Counted from the first letter of the stretch, positions 5,984 to 16,149 are shown. The stretch is DNA of 64,000 nt from Spirochaeta africana DSM 8902 (GCF_000242595.2 NC_017098.1:2437501-2501500); one strand, 5' to 3'. Program-made: numbers and translations. The notes: generated by a model from the sequence alone, not told the origin.

Positions 5984-8560
5984 ATGCTTAATACACCGAT
6001 ATCGTCCGGAATTCCTGCGATCGACACCGCCTGCCACAGTCTGCTGGTCGGTGACAATGTGGTGTGGCGGAGCACCGACCACGAACTGTACAGCACGGTA
6101 TGCCTGGCGATGCTGCAGGTCGGTCGCGAGCAGCGCTGGCCGCTGGTGTACTTCCGGTTTGCCAATCATACCGCTATAACATCGGCAGCAGATGTCCAGG
6201 TATATCATCCGGAGCCCGAGAAGGGCTTCGAGCACTTCATCTCCATGATCCATCGGGTAATTGCATCACATGGAACCGGGGGTGTGTATGTGTTCGATTC
6301 TTTATCGGACTTGCAGGAGATGTATTTCAGTGACCGCATGATCGGCTGTTTCTTCGAGCTTACCTGTCCGTACCTGCGCCGCATGGAGACAATCGCGTAC
6401 TTCCGACTCGATCCATCTGCTCATTCGTGCTACGCAACCGAGCCTATTCGCCGAACCACCCAGGTCTGGCTTGATGCTTACACCTGTGCTGGAGAACGCT
6501 ACCTGCAGCCGCTAAAGACCTGGCACGATCCGGAGGGGAACACCCTGCCACTTTTCCACTGGGATGCTGATACCGCCCGGGAGGTGCAGAACAGTGCAAT
6601 CGAGTCGATGGTGCGCCAGTCGCCAGGCTGGAACGAGATGCCATCAACCAGCGAGCGTCAGATTGATGTATGGGATACTGCACTGATGCGGTTCGAGGAT
6701 CTGCAGCGATTATCCCAGGCACACAGTACACCACTCGAGCAAATCCCGGAACTGCAGCGCTTGTGGAACATCGCTGAACGAATGCTTTTGAGCACCCAGC
6801 CGCGCATGCTGGGATTGATTCACCGCTACATCACCCCTCAGGACATAGTCGGGCTCTGGAAACGGATGATAGGAACCGGTCAGATCGGCGGCAAAGCGGT
6901 TGGCATGCTGCTGTCTCGCGCGATTTTGCGGAAGCAGCATCCGCACATCCATGCCACGCTGGAGAATCATGATTCCTTTTTTATTGGTTCGGATGTCTTC
7001 TATACCTTCCTGGTAGAGAACGATTGCTGGTGGGATCGACGCGAGCTGCACGCCTCTCCCCAGAATGAATCTGCCTGCCGGATAGTCGCTGACCGGATGA
7101 AAACCGGCAGGTTTTCCCCGCAGATCATCCAGGGGTTTCGCGACCTCCTGGAGTATTTCGGTAATGCGCCGATCATTGTGCGCAGCAGCAGCTTGCTCGA
7201 GGACAACTTCGGGAATGCATTTGCCGGCAAATATGCCTCCTTCTTCCTGACCAATCAGGAGTCTGCTGAACGCAGGCTGCAGAAGCTGCTGGATGCAGTC
7301 CGGGAGATATATGCCGGCACGGTAAGCCCCGAAGCCCTGGCTTACCGTCGTGAACGCGGAGTTCTGGACCAGGATGAGCAGATGGCACTGCTGGTTCAAC
7401 GGGTCTCCGGGCGACGCCGCAAGGCCTGGTTTTTTCCCGATGCCGCAGGTGTGGGGCTTTCGCATAATCCGTATACCTGGAATGACCTTATGCAGGCATC
7501 GGCGGGAATGAGCCGGATGGTCGTCGGCCTGGGCACACGGGCAGTAGATCGCACCCAGGATGACTCCGCCCGCATCGTGGCACATGATCACCCGACCCTC
7601 AGCCCCGATGAATCCCGGCAGCACCGGCTGGATGCACTGGACCTGCAGACCGGCAGATTGACGCAAATTCCACTGCGTAATCCCGACGCTCTGCAACTGC
7701 CGGAAATCCTGCTGGAACGTGACTGGCGTCGTGAGCGTATGGCCCGGCAGATGGGGATCACCAGTTCTGCTCGGATCGGACTGGAACAGGCACTCGGCAG
7801 CAGCGAACTGCCTGCCGTTCTGGAACAGATTGGCAAGGTCCTGGAACAGGAGTACGGTACCCCGGTGGAATATGAATACACGGCTCAGTGGTCTGCTACT
7901 GAACCAGGGAGCGGCTACTGGCAACTGAACATAGTACAGTGCCGCCCATTCCAGATTACCACGACGAATGGTGCAGAAACGACGCATGAGGTCTTTGACC
8001 AGCTGGAGTCAGACAGCATTCTGATTCGCTGCCCGGGACCGATAATCGGGCATGGGCGACACCAGCAAATCGATGCAATAGTGTGGATTGATCCGGAGAG
8101 CTACAGCAGTCTTGAGGAATCCCGGCGCTATGTCGAGGCCGAACGGCTTGGTCAATGTATTCAAACCCTGCGACAGCAAGGTAAACGGATCTTCCTGTTC
8201 GGCCCCGGGCGCTGGGGCACCAGCACCCCCTCTATGGGCGTACCGGCCCGTTTCGGGCACATCCGGGGTATCACTGCCCTGGGCGAGCTGGACTGGATGC
8301 ACGACACCCTGTCCCCGGATCTCTCGCTTGGCACCCATTTCTTTCACGATCTGGTGGAGGAGGATGTACTGTATCTTGCGCTGCGGCGAAGTAGCAGCAG
8401 CATTAACTGGAATCGGCTGAACGAGGATGGGTACAGCTGGGAATCAGCCAGCCAGGGGCAGCATTCAGACAGCGTGCGCTGGTACTTTCCCCCAGATGAT
8501 CAGGAAATGTGGCTGGCTGCCGACCCTGCCGCACGCGAACTGGCAATCTACCTGAAATAA
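5984..8560 (+). CDS. PEP/pyruvate-binding-domain protein with degenerate RecA-like N-terminus
   Basis: 858 residues. Residues 1 to about 220 resemble a RecA/KaiC-like core (LLVGDNVVWRSTDHELYST, then GGVYVFDSLSD as a Walker-B-like strand), but the P-loop lysine is missing. The middle matches the ATP-grasp domain of PPDK/PEP synthase: GGKAVGMLLSR at about 305, and IIVRSSSLLEDNFGNAFAGKYAS at about 402-424. The swivelling phosphohistidine domain (GGxTSH) and the PEP/pyruvate barrel are absent. The C-terminus carries FGPGRWGTSTPSMGVP and GTHFFHDLVEED. It may bind or phosphorylate something other than pyruvate; function unknown. Transcript probably leaderless. Confidence 0.85.
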   Translation: MLNTPISSGIPAIDTACHSLLVGDNVVWRSTDHELYSTVCLAMLQVGREQRWPLVYFRFANHTAITSAADVQVYHPEPEKGFEHFISMIHRVIASHGTGGVYVFDSLSDLQEMYFSDRMIGCFFELTCPYLRRMETIAYFRLDPSAHSCYATEPIRRTTQVWLDAYTCAGERYLQPLKTWHDPEGNTLPLFHWDADTAREVQNSAIESMVRQSPGWNEMPSTSERQIDVWDTALMRFEDLQRLSQAHSTPLEQIPELQRLWNIAERMLLSTQPRMLGLIHRYITPQDIVGLWKRMIGTGQIGGKAVGMLLSRAILRKQHPHIHATLENHDSFFIGSDVFYTFLVENDCWWDRRELHASPQNESACRIVADRMKTGRFSPQIIQGFRDLLEYFGNAPIIVRSSSLLEDNFGNAFAGKYASFFLTNQESAERRLQKLLDAVREIYAGTVSPEALAYRRERGVLDQDEQMALLVQRVSGRRRKAWFFPDAAGVGLSHNPYTWNDLMQASAGMSRMVVGLGTRAVDRTQDDSARIVAHDHPTLSPDESRQHRLDALDLQTGRLTQIPLRNPDALQLPEILLERDWRRERMARQMGITSSARIGLEQALGSSELPAVLEQIGKVLEQEYGTPVEYEYTAQWSATEPGSGYWQLNIVQCRPFQITTTNGAETTHEVFDQLESDSILIRCPGPIIGHGRHQQIDAIVWIDPESYSSLEESRRYVEAERLGQCIQTLRQQGKRIFLFGPGRWGTSTPSMGVPARFGHIRGITALGELDWMHDTLSPDLSLGTHFFHDLVEEDVLYLALRRSSSSINWNRLNEDGYSWESASQGQHSDSVRWYFPPDDQEMWLAADPAARELAIYLK

Positions 8561-8561
8561 A

Positions 8562-8588
8562 ACGGGCGGCACCATATGTACCGCCCGT
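8562..8588 (-). terminator. Terminator of gdhA
   Basis: ACGGGCGG and CCGCCCGT form the stem (extended by two more pairs with one mismatch). On the minus strand it is followed by TTTTATTT. It lies between the convergent PEP-binding gene and gdhA. Confidence 0.75.
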
Positions 8589-8638
8589 ACACTGATTACA
8601 TGCGCTTGATCGCGCATACTCAGACTGGATACCGACGG

Positions 8639-9985
<1,347 letters not shown>

Positions 9986-10055
9986 TCACCATAAAAATGG
10001 TTGACGAAAGCAAACCATACCTGCAGGTAGTATTGCAACCATCGCCGAGAGGTTC

Positions 10056-10067
10056 TATCATACCTAC
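10056..10067 (+). promoter_or_regulatory. Leaderless -10 element of the glutamate symporter gene
   Basis: TATCAT followed by ACCTAC then ATG. The spacing of six predicts a transcript starting at the start codon; no Shine-Dalgarno sequence is close enough. Confidence 0.55.
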
Positions 10068-11468
10068 ATGAATGTAGTATTAGCCTTTGCCTGGATTGGA
10101 GCTGCCCTGATTGCCGGAAAACTGCTGAGAAACGCTGTCCCGGTACTGAAACGACTGTTCATACCGAGTTCAATTCTGGGAGGACTGCTGTTACTGGCTG
10201 TCGGCCCGGAGGTTCTGGGAGGGTTCGGCCTCGAGCTGTTTTCCGGGTCGGTGCGAGATATCTGGAGCGGTATCCCCGGATTTATGATTAACATCGTCTT
10301 TGCGGCCCTGTTTCTGGGCAAAACATTGCCAAGCCTGCGAGATATCTGGAAGAAGGCAGGACCACAGGTCGCCTTTAGCCATACCGTTGCCTGGGGTCAG
10401 TACGTGGTTGGTCTGGGAGTAACCTCGCTGATCCTGATACCGCTGTTCTCGGTAGAGCCGATGTTTGGCACCCTGATCGAAATCGGTTTTATCGGCGGAC
10501 ACGGGACCGCTGCCGGACTGGGAGAGACCTTCGCCGAACTTGGCTGGGCTGAGGGCCAGGATCTGGCGCTCGGGGTAGCTACCCTGGGGGTCGTGCTGGG
10601 GATCGTAACCGGGATTGTACTGATCAACTGGGGCGTGCGCGGCAAGCACACCGAGATACTCGGCAGCACCCGTGAGGCAGCCAGGGATATCCGCGCAGCC
10701 CAGGAAATCCATGAGAGCATGGAAAACGACCTGGTAAACCGCGGACAGGCTGACGAAGCACAGCCACAGATTACCGAGGTCGAATCCATGGAGCCGCTGA
10801 GTTTCCATCTGGCGTATATTGGTGCGGCCATCGGCATCGGTGCATTGATCCTGGGTGCACTCACCTGGCTCGAAGCCCGTTTCCTTCTGCCGCTGGGATG
10901 GCCGGTACTGATCGGCCATGTACCGCTATTCCCGATAGCTATGATCGGCGGGATTATTGTGGAAAGGTTGCACCACCGATTTTTCACCGGGGTGCTTGAT
11001 CGGGTACTTATTATGAGGATCCAGGGGACTGCACTGGATCTCCTGATTGTATCCGCACTGGCCAGCCTTACCCTGAGCGCCCTGGCTGATGCCTGGCTTC
11101 CCCTGGTGATTCTGGTTTCGGCGGGTATTGCCTGGACGGTTATCGCCTTTGTGTTTATTGCGCCCCGCATGATGCGCACCCACTGGTTCGAACGTGCCAT
11201 CGGGGACTTCGGACAGTCGCTTGGGGTAACCGCAACCGGACTCCTGCTGATGCGCATCGCAGATCCGGAGAACAAAACCCCGGCGTTCGAGGCCTTTGGC
11301 TACAAACAGCTGCTGTTCGAACCCCTGGTCGGCGGGGGGATTTTTACCGCGGTCTCGGCGCCGCTGGTATTCACCTTCGGCCTGCCAGTCATGCTGATGG
11401 TGACTGCAGTTATCCTGCTGTTCTGGCTGGTGATTGGACTGCGACTGGGACGACAGCCGCATACCTGA
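10068..11468 (+). CDS. gltS: Sodium/glutamate symporter family protein (GltS-like)
   Basis: Integral membrane carrier, 466 residues with about ten to twelve hydrophobic segments. The N-terminal half has the GltS features: FIPSSILGGLLLLAVG, GIPGFMINIVFAALFLG, and the re-entrant glycine-rich loop IEIGFIGGHGTAAGLGETF at about 138-156. The second half repeats the plan. A charged cytoplasmic loop (about residues 200-245) separates the halves. It is divergent from gdhA, consistent with glutamate uptake or exchange feeding the dehydrogenase. Sodium coupling is inferred from the family. It is followed ten bases later by the remnant of a universal-stress gene. Confidence 0.88.
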   Translation: MNVVLAFAWIGAALIAGKLLRNAVPVLKRLFIPSSILGGLLLLAVGPEVLGGFGLELFSGSVRDIWSGIPGFMINIVFAALFLGKTLPSLRDIWKKAGPQVAFSHTVAWGQYVVGLGVTSLILIPLFSVEPMFGTLIEIGFIGGHGTAAGLGETFAELGWAEGQDLALGVATLGVVLGIVTGIVLINWGVRGKHTEILGSTREAARDIRAAQEIHESMENDLVNRGQADEAQPQITEVESMEPLSFHLAYIGAAIGIGALILGALTWLEARFLLPLGWPVLIGHVPLFPIAMIGGIIVERLHHRFFTGVLDRVLIMRIQGTALDLLIVSALASLTLSALADAWLPLVILVSAGIAWTVIAFVFIAPRMMRTHWFERAIGDFGQSLGVTATGLLLMRIADPENKTPAFEAFGYKQLLFEPLVGGGIFTAVSAPLVFTFGLPVMLMVTAVILLFWLVIGLRLGRQPHT

Positions 11469-11477
11469 GGAGTTGAT

Positions 11478-11541
11478 ATGCTGAAAACCGTACTCGTGGC
11501 CATTGATCTGCGCGAGTCTACTACTCGTCTGCAGCACATGG
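11478..11541 (+). pseudogene. Truncated universal stress protein start
   Basis: After GAGGAG and an ATG, the reading MLKTVLVAIDLRESTTRLQH matches the first beta strand and following helix of UspA-family proteins (MxKxILVAxDxSE...). After about 21 codons the frame runs into the 3' end of the convergent ABC exporter gene, and everything beyond is antisense to that gene. Family members are about 140 residues, so this is a remnant. It sits in operon position behind gltS. Similarity is short, so the family call is tentative. Confidence 0.5.
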
Positions 11542-13371
11542 CTATATCTGTCCCGACTGTACCCGCCAGAGTTCAGCATAGATGCCGCCGGAGGCAACCA
11601 GCTGGTCGTGACTGCCCTGCTCGGCCAGTCGCCCTTCGCTCATCACCAGGATTTGATCAGCCTTGCGGATGGTGGACAGCCTGTGTGCAATCACAATGGT
11701 GGTGCGCCCGGGGGCAATATGCTCGAGCGATCGCTGAATAGCCGCCTCGGTCTCGTTATCCACGCTGCTGGTGGCCTCATCCAGAATCAGAACAGCCGGA
11801 TCCTTGAGCAGGGCACGTGCGATACTGACCCGCTGACGCTGTCCGCCCGAAAGCTTCTGCCCGCGCTCGCCCACAATGGTGTCGTAGCCACGGGGCAGCT
11901 TGCGGATAAAGTCATCGGCCTCGGCCAGCCGGGCTGCCGCGATAACGCGATCTCGCAATTCTGTTCCGCTGTCCAGCAGCTCCTGCCCCGGATTATCCAG
12001 CAGTGACGGATCGACCCCGTCGTGCGCCAGCAGTCCGTAGGCGATATTGGCAAACACCGTACCATGAAACAGGAAGACATCCTGACTGACAAATCCCGTG
12101 TGACGGTAGAGATCGGCAAAGCGGATGTCGCGCAGATCGTGCCCGTCCAGCCGTACCTGGCCTGTGCTGACATCGTAGAGACGCAGCAGCAGCTTGATCA
12201 GGGTGGTCTTGCCGGAGCCAGTAGCCCCGACCACCGCGGTGGTGCGCCCAGCGGGAATGGTCAGCGAGAGATCGTGGAGCACCGAAGGGCCGGTGCGGTA
12301 CGCGAACCCCACGTTCTCCAGCTGATACTCCCCGGCAGTACGCGGCAGACTGCGAGTGCCGTCCGGCAGATGCTCCTCGATATCCAGCAGACCGAATACC
12401 CTGGCCGAGCTGGCCATCGCCCGCTGGTACTGGTCAAAGGTCTGCCCCAGCCGGGTCAGGGGCCACAGCAGACGCTGGGTCATAAAGATCAGCACACTGT
12501 ACATGCCGACATTCAGCCCGCCATCGAGCGCTGCTCGGCCGCCAAACACCATGATACCGACGAACCCGAGCACAATAATCATGCGGATAAGCGGTACAAA
12601 ACCGGAGCTGACCATGATCGCCGCCCGGTTTTCGGTGCGATACCGGCTGCTGTCGGCGTGCAACTGAGCGGCTTCGAACCGCTCGGTGCCGAAGGTCTTG
12701 ATGGTTGCGATGCCGGCCAGGTTATTCGACAGACGGTGACTGATCTCCCCGACCGCCTGCCGTACCCGGCGATAGCGCGGCTCCAGCAGCCGCTGGTAAT
12801 ACAGCGATCCCAGAATAATTACCGGCATTGGCAGCAGTGCCATCCAGGCAATTTGCGGGGCCGAAATCACAAAGAACCCGCCAATCGCGAGCACGGTGGT
12901 GGTCACCTGAATAATGTCGTTGGCCCCGACATCCAGGAAACGTTCCAGCTGATTGATGTCGTCATTGAGCACCGCCAGCAGCTGTCCCGAACTGCGCTCC
13001 TCGAAAAAAGACAGCTCCTGTCGCTGCACATGCCGATAGGTACCCACCCGTAAATCGTGCTGAACCTCCTGGGCCAGTCCTCGCCACCAGAGATTATGCA
13101 GGTACTCGAAAACCGACTCCATCAGCCACACGAACAGCGACAGCCCCGCCAGCAGATACAGCTGCAGCATTACATCCTGAACCCCCAGGCGCGACAACAG
13201 CGATGCCTCGCGCTGCACCACGATGTCCACCGCCGCCCCGATCAGCAGCGGCGGGGCCAGATCAAACAACTTGTTCAGGATGGAAAACAGCCCGGCGGTC
13301 AGCACGCGCCGGCGATAGCCTGCCAGATAGCTCAAAAGCCGCCCCAATGGGCGGTCGGTAGTATGACTCAT
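11542..13371 (-). CDS. ABC exporter, fused permease and ATPase (MsbA/MDR type)
   Basis: 609 residues: six membrane segments in about residues 1-320, then a nucleotide-binding domain. Walker A is [10 protein letters not shown], signature [10 protein letters not shown], Walker [13 protein letters not shown] with the catalytic Glu, and the switch histidine is in VIAHRLST. All motifs are intact, so a homodimer is plausible. An unusual insertion ([20 protein letters not shown]) lies between the Q-loop and the signature. Substrate unknown; no neighbouring gene hints at one. TATAGT lies six bases before the ATG with no Shine-Dalgarno sequence at normal spacing, so the mRNA is probably leaderless. 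Confidence 0.93.
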   Translation of the reverse strand: MSHTTDRPLGRLLSYLAGYRRRVLTAGLFSILNKLFDLAPPLLIGAAVDIVVQREASLLSRLGVQDVMLQLYLLAGLSLFVWLMESVFEYLHNLWWRGLAQEVQHDLRVGTYRHVQRQELSFFEERSSGQLLAVLNDDINQLERFLDVGANDIIQVTTTVLAIGGFFVISAPQIAWMALLPMPVIILGSLYYQRLLEPRYRRVRQAVGEISHRLSNNLAGIATIKTFGTERFEAAQLHADSSRYRTENRAAIMVSSGFVPLIRMIIVLGFVGIMVFGGRAALDGGLNVGMYSVLIFMTQRLLWPLTRLGQTFDQYQRAMASSARVFGLLDIEEHLPDGTRSLPRTAGEYQLENVGFAYRTGPSVLHDLSLTIPAGRTTAVVGATGSGKTTLIKLLLRLYDVSTGQVRLDGHDLRDIRFADLYRHTGFVSQDVFLFHGTVFANIAYGLLAHDGVDPSLLDNPGQELLDSGTELRDRVIAAARLAEADDFIRKLPRGYDTIVGERGQKLSGGQRQRVSIARALLKDPAVLILDEATSSVDNETEAAIQRSLEHIAPGRTTIVIAHRLSTIRKADQILVMSEGRLAEQGSHDQLVASGGIYAELWRVQSGQI

Positions 13372-13383
13372 CCTGGTACTATA
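13372..13383 (-). promoter_or_regulatory. Leaderless -10 element of the ABC exporter gene
   Basis: TATAGT, six bases (ACCAGG), then ATG on the minus strand. A second leaderless-type element for the divergent gene (TAGCAT at 13405-13410) lies 21 bases away. Confidence 0.55.
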
Positions 13384-13416
13384 GAAAAATCTGGCTATTC
13401 AGGATAGCATAATGCT

Positions 13417-13890
13417 ATGTTTATTGGCCTCCTGCCAAAAAACAGGCACCTGCTATCTTTAGGGGTTCGGCTTGGCAACCTTCCGGATGAAGACTCCCAG
13501 CAAATCGCCAGGCTCGCTCGATGGCCGCTGTACGTAATGGGAGTATGTAGCCTGATACTGCTGGTCGGCAGATCATGGATGAGTATACCGACCATTCTAC
13601 TTCTGCTCCTGGGGAGTATCCAGCACATCGAAGCCAGTCGCTGGAAGGGGCGAGCCGGAATTTACGAGCGGGGAATCGTGATTGGCAGCGATATCTACCG
13701 ATTTCGGGATATCTTCCGCGCAGAAATCTATCCGGATCGGATCTCGCTGCTCCTGCACACTGGCGAACGTGTCGACATCCACCCACACAACGACTCATCG
13801 GCATCGGCTCAACATCTGGAGGATCAGGGAGTCCCATGTCATTCCTATGATGATCCAGATGCTTGCCCGTCGCCGGAGAGACCGGTATAG
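13417..13890 (+). CDS. Small membrane protein with PH-like C-terminus, unknown function
   Basis: 157 residues. Two adjacent hydrophobic segments (about 35-51 and 55-70) form a hairpin in the membrane. The following GIYERGIVIGSDIYRFRDI and the strands after it look like the beta-rich, PH-like cytoplasmic domains found in small bacterial two-TM proteins. No catalytic motif. TAGCAT is six bases before the ATG and there is no Shine-Dalgarno sequence, so it may be leaderless. Its stop codon lies inside the -10 element of ppiC. Confidence 0.7.
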   Translation: MFIGLLPKNRHLLSLGVRLGNLPDEDSQQIARLARWPLYVMGVCSLILLVGRSWMSIPTILLLLLGSIQHIEASRWKGRAGIYERGIVIGSDIYRFRDIFRAEIYPDRISLLLHTGERVDIHPHNDSSASAQHLEDQGVPCHSYDDPDACPSPERPV

Positions 13891-13898
13891 TACAGCCC
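13886..13898 (+). promoter_or_regulatory. Leaderless -10 element of ppiC overlapping the upstream stop codon
   Basis: TATAGT (13886-13891) contains the TAG stop of the preceding gene, and ATG follows after seven bases. ppiC has no Shine-Dalgarno sequence. Confidence 0.55.
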
Positions 13899-14174
13899 AT
13901 GGAATGGAAAGCAAGTCATATACTGGTAAAGGATCGCGGGCTGGCCGAGCGGCTGCTCAAGGAGATCAAGGGCGGGGCCCGCTTTGATGCGGTTGCCCGC
14001 GAGCACTCAACCTGTCCAAGCAAGAACAAGGGCGGTGACCTGGGATGGTTCGGGCCGGGGCAGATGGTAAAGGAATTCGAGGTGGCAACCGCAAAAATGG
14101 GCGTCGGTTCGGTGAGCGCCATCGTTCGGACCCAGTTCGGGTTTCATATCATCAAGAAGACCGGGCAACGCTGA
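13899..14174 (+). CDS. ppiC: Parvulin-type peptidyl-prolyl isomerase
   Basis: Single-domain parvulin of 91 residues, almost the same length as E. coli PpiC, with no signal peptide, so cytoplasmic. KASHILVKD opens the domain with the conserved His; DAVAREHSTCPSKNKGGDLGWFGPGQMVKEFE is the family core; GFHIIKK holds the second conserved His at the end. It accelerates cis-trans isomerisation of peptidyl-proline bonds. The MITE-like element begins 15 bases after its stop codon. Confidence 0.92.
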   Translation: MEWKASHILVKDRGLAERLLKEIKGGARFDAVAREHSTCPSKNKGGDLGWFGPGQMVKEFEVATAKMGVGSVSAIVRTQFGFHIIKKTGQR

Positions 14175-14188
14175 ACAGCGAGGCTTTA

Positions 14189-14366
14189 TTTCAGTAGTTA
14201 CAAAACGACACCCTGCCCGGACCGGATCTTTCGATAAAATGCAGTACAGGCAAAAGTTGAGCAACCAGGCTGTCTTCAGATCGGCTGGCACAATACCTTT
14301 CCGCAATTATTTGTTTCACCATATAGATTTGGGAGATTATCGGGTGTCGTTTTGTTACCACTCAAA
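14189..14366. mobile_element. MITE-like non-autonomous element sharing ends with the IS at 35354
   Basis: 178 bp bounded by inverted repeats of about 24 bases that match at roughly 20 positions; the shared core is ACAAAACGACACCC (14200-14213, and its complement at 14342-14355). The same core, with the same 12-base offset to the outer edge, bounds the insertion sequence at 35354-36648. No credible gene lies inside; the interior is AT-richer than the flanks and not similar to the IS interior. The flanking seven bases (GGCTTTA and GCAGATA) are not a duplication, so insertion is old or the borders have drifted. Confidence 0.75.
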
Positions 14367-14583
14367 GCAGATAACTTTCCAGCACTTGACCAAACTGCCG
14401 TATCAGGTAGATACTGATCGCCTATGGTAGCTATTGTACTTTAGGCGTGTCTGTTCCGGCGACGTGTAGCGTCCCGCGCAGCCTGCCTCGCACATTCTTC
14501 AGATTCATCCCGTTGAATCAGCAGGCTCATGAACAGATGCGTCCAGCCGCACGCGAGAAATCAACTGATTTCGAGGTGAAGGC
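14367..14583 (+). promoter_or_regulatory. Upstream region of RNHCP-rsgA with candidate promoter
   Basis: No gene is visible here. TTGACC (14386-14391), an 18-base spacer and GATACT (14410-14415) form a candidate sigma70-type promoter directly beside the MITE-like element, leaving a leader of about 160 bases before the RNHCP gene. Short palindromic stretches are present (GAAATCA...TGATTTC near 14558), but I recognise no riboswitch. Confidence 0.4.
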
Positions 14584-14949
14584 ATGTCACGCCATACCAC
14601 ACATTTTCACACCACACACGAAAGCTTTATCTGCATCGAATGCGGTCGAAGTGTAGCCCCGGCGGCGTCCGGGACACAGAATCGCAACCACTGTCCACAT
14701 TGCCTGAGCAGCCGGCATGTTGATCTGCGCCCGGGAGACCGTCGATCCGGCTGTCGGGGATCAATGCACGCCATCGGCGTACATGTACAGTCAAACGGCG
14801 AGTGGAGCATCATACACCGCTGCAGCAACTGCGGAATTCTCAAGATGAATCGCATCGGCCCGGACGACTGTGAGCACGCGTTGCTCGGATTGGCGGCACG
14901 CCCATTAACACAGCTGCCGTTTCCACTGGAGGGGCTGCGCAATGAATAG
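14584..14949 (+). CDS. RNHCP-domain zinc-binding protein
   Basis: 121 residues with the diagnostic NRNHCPHC motif at 33-40. Further cysteine pairs (CIEC at 17-20, CSNC at about 96-99) suggest a zinc-ribbon fold. The family's biochemical role is not established. It overlaps the start of rsgA by eight bases, so the two are translationally coupled, which points to a ribosome-related job. The start follows GAGGTGAAGGC, a good Shine-Dalgarno sequence. The acidic and basic residues are evenly spread and there is no signal peptide. Confidence 0.88.
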   Translation: MSRHTTHFHTTHESFICIECGRSVAPAASGTQNRNHCPHCLSSRHVDLRPGDRRSGCRGSMHAIGVHVQSNGEWSIIHRCSNCGILKMNRIGPDDCEHALLGLAARPLTQLPFPLEGLRNE

Positions 14950-16045
14950 CACCAGGAATAATCTTCGCCTCTGGGGGTGGTCGGCTCATGAGGAATCAAA
15001 CTGGCCGCAGGTACCGCCAGGCAGTGTCCCGGCGCGCGTAACCGCACGCTATCAGTCCTGCTGGCGCATCATGCTGCCGGAAGGGCCAGGTGAACAGACC
15101 GCAGAGATTGCGGGCGCCTTTGAGTATCTGATAGCCAACTCGGAGGATTACCCGGCAGTAGGCGACTGGGTCGCGGCATCGCCGGACGGGCGAATCATCC
15201 GGCAGGTCCTGCCGCGGCGTACATCGATACGCCGCCAGCAGACAGGCAAAGCGGCCCGGGCACAGCTGCTGGCTGCCAACATCGACCTGGCACTGCTGGT
15301 ATTCTCCCCGGATGGCAGGCGCAATTTCTCTGTCGGGCTGCTGGAGCGCTTCCTTACACTCACGGCTGCCGGAGGGACACGCCCGGTGGTGATCCTGAAC
15401 AAGGCCGATGCTGCCTGTGCCGACCTGCTGGAGCGCATCTGCCACCAGGTCGCCGGTATTGACCCCGAACTGCAGGTGCTGATGACATCCACGGTTACCG
15501 GGCAGGGCATTGCCAGGCTGCGTGGCCTGATCGCCACGGGACAGACAGCATGCTTCCTTGGCCGCTCCGGCGTAGGCAAATCGAGCATCATCAACATGCT
15601 TGCCGGCACCTCGCTGCTGGCAACAGCGGCAGTCAGCCGAATCGAGGGCAAGGGGCGCCATACCACCACCGCATCGCAGCTGCTGCAGCTGACGCCGCCT
15701 ACCGGCACCACCGGGACGACCAGCGGCATGCTGATCGATACCCCCGGCCTCCGCGAGCTGCAGCTGTGGGGTGACGAAACGGCGCTGGAAGGAAGCTTCG
15801 CGGATGTCGCCGAGCTGGCAGAAGACTGCCGGTTCCGCGACTGCCGCCACCAGGGCGAGCCAGGCTGTGCGGTGCAGGCCGCTGCTGCCGAGGGATTCCT
15901 GCCGCAGCAGCGACTGGAACACTTCCTGGAGCAGCGTGATGAGCTCACCGCAGCAGCTTTGCGCAGTCGGATGGGCTCCGAAGCCTATGAAAAACAGAAA
16001 TGGCGCGCGGTGGCAAAGGATCAGCGGCGGATGCGCCGAGCATAG
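14942..16045 (+). CDS. rsgA: Ribosome small-subunit-dependent GTPase A
   Basis: Circularly permuted GTPase that helps mature the 30S subunit. 367 residues: OB-fold N-terminal region, then G4 NKAD (153-156), G1 GRSGVGKSS (207-215), G3 DTPG (266-269), and a C-terminal zinc knuckle Cys296-Cys301-His303-Cys309. The permuted G4-G1-G3 order is diagnostic. The C-terminal tail is strongly basic (KWRAVAKDQRRMRRA), fitting rRNA contact. The eight-base overlap with the RNHCP gene indicates cotranslation. Confidence 0.97.
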   Translation: MNSTRNNLRLWGWSAHEESNWPQVPPGSVPARVTARYQSCWRIMLPEGPGEQTAEIAGAFEYLIANSEDYPAVGDWVAASPDGRIIRQVLPRRTSIRRQQTGKAARAQLLAANIDLALLVFSPDGRRNFSVGLLERFLTLTAAGGTRPVVILNKADAACADLLERICHQVAGIDPELQVLMTSTVTGQGIARLRGLIATGQTACFLGRSGVGKSSIINMLAGTSLLATAAVSRIEGKGRHTTTASQLLQLTPPTGTTGTTSGMLIDTPGLRELQLWGDETALEGSFADVAELAEDCRFRDCRHQGEPGCAVQAAAAEGFLPQQRLEHFLEQRDELTAAALRSRMGSEAYEKQKWRAVAKDQRRMRRA

Positions 16046-16149
16046 GCATCAACAGCAGGTTGGCCATATTTGCACACCCTTGACATAACTGCGCACAGGT
16101 CTTGTCAGGGGCGGGAAATATTACGTCTGGTAACAACAAGGAGGTTATT

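Noticed and set aside
6710-7987. 425-codon minus-strand open frame inside the PEP/pyruvate-binding gene
   Set aside because: Shadow of the real gene: no motif, unlikely composition (many His, Gln, Cys), no start signal.
12022-13053. 343-codon plus-strand open frame over the ABC exporter
   Set aside because: Antisense to intact Walker and signature motifs; rich in Gln, His and Arg without family similarity.
14239-14430. 63-codon frame inside the MITE-like element
   Set aside because: It crosses the right inverted repeat and leaves the element; no start signal or similarity.
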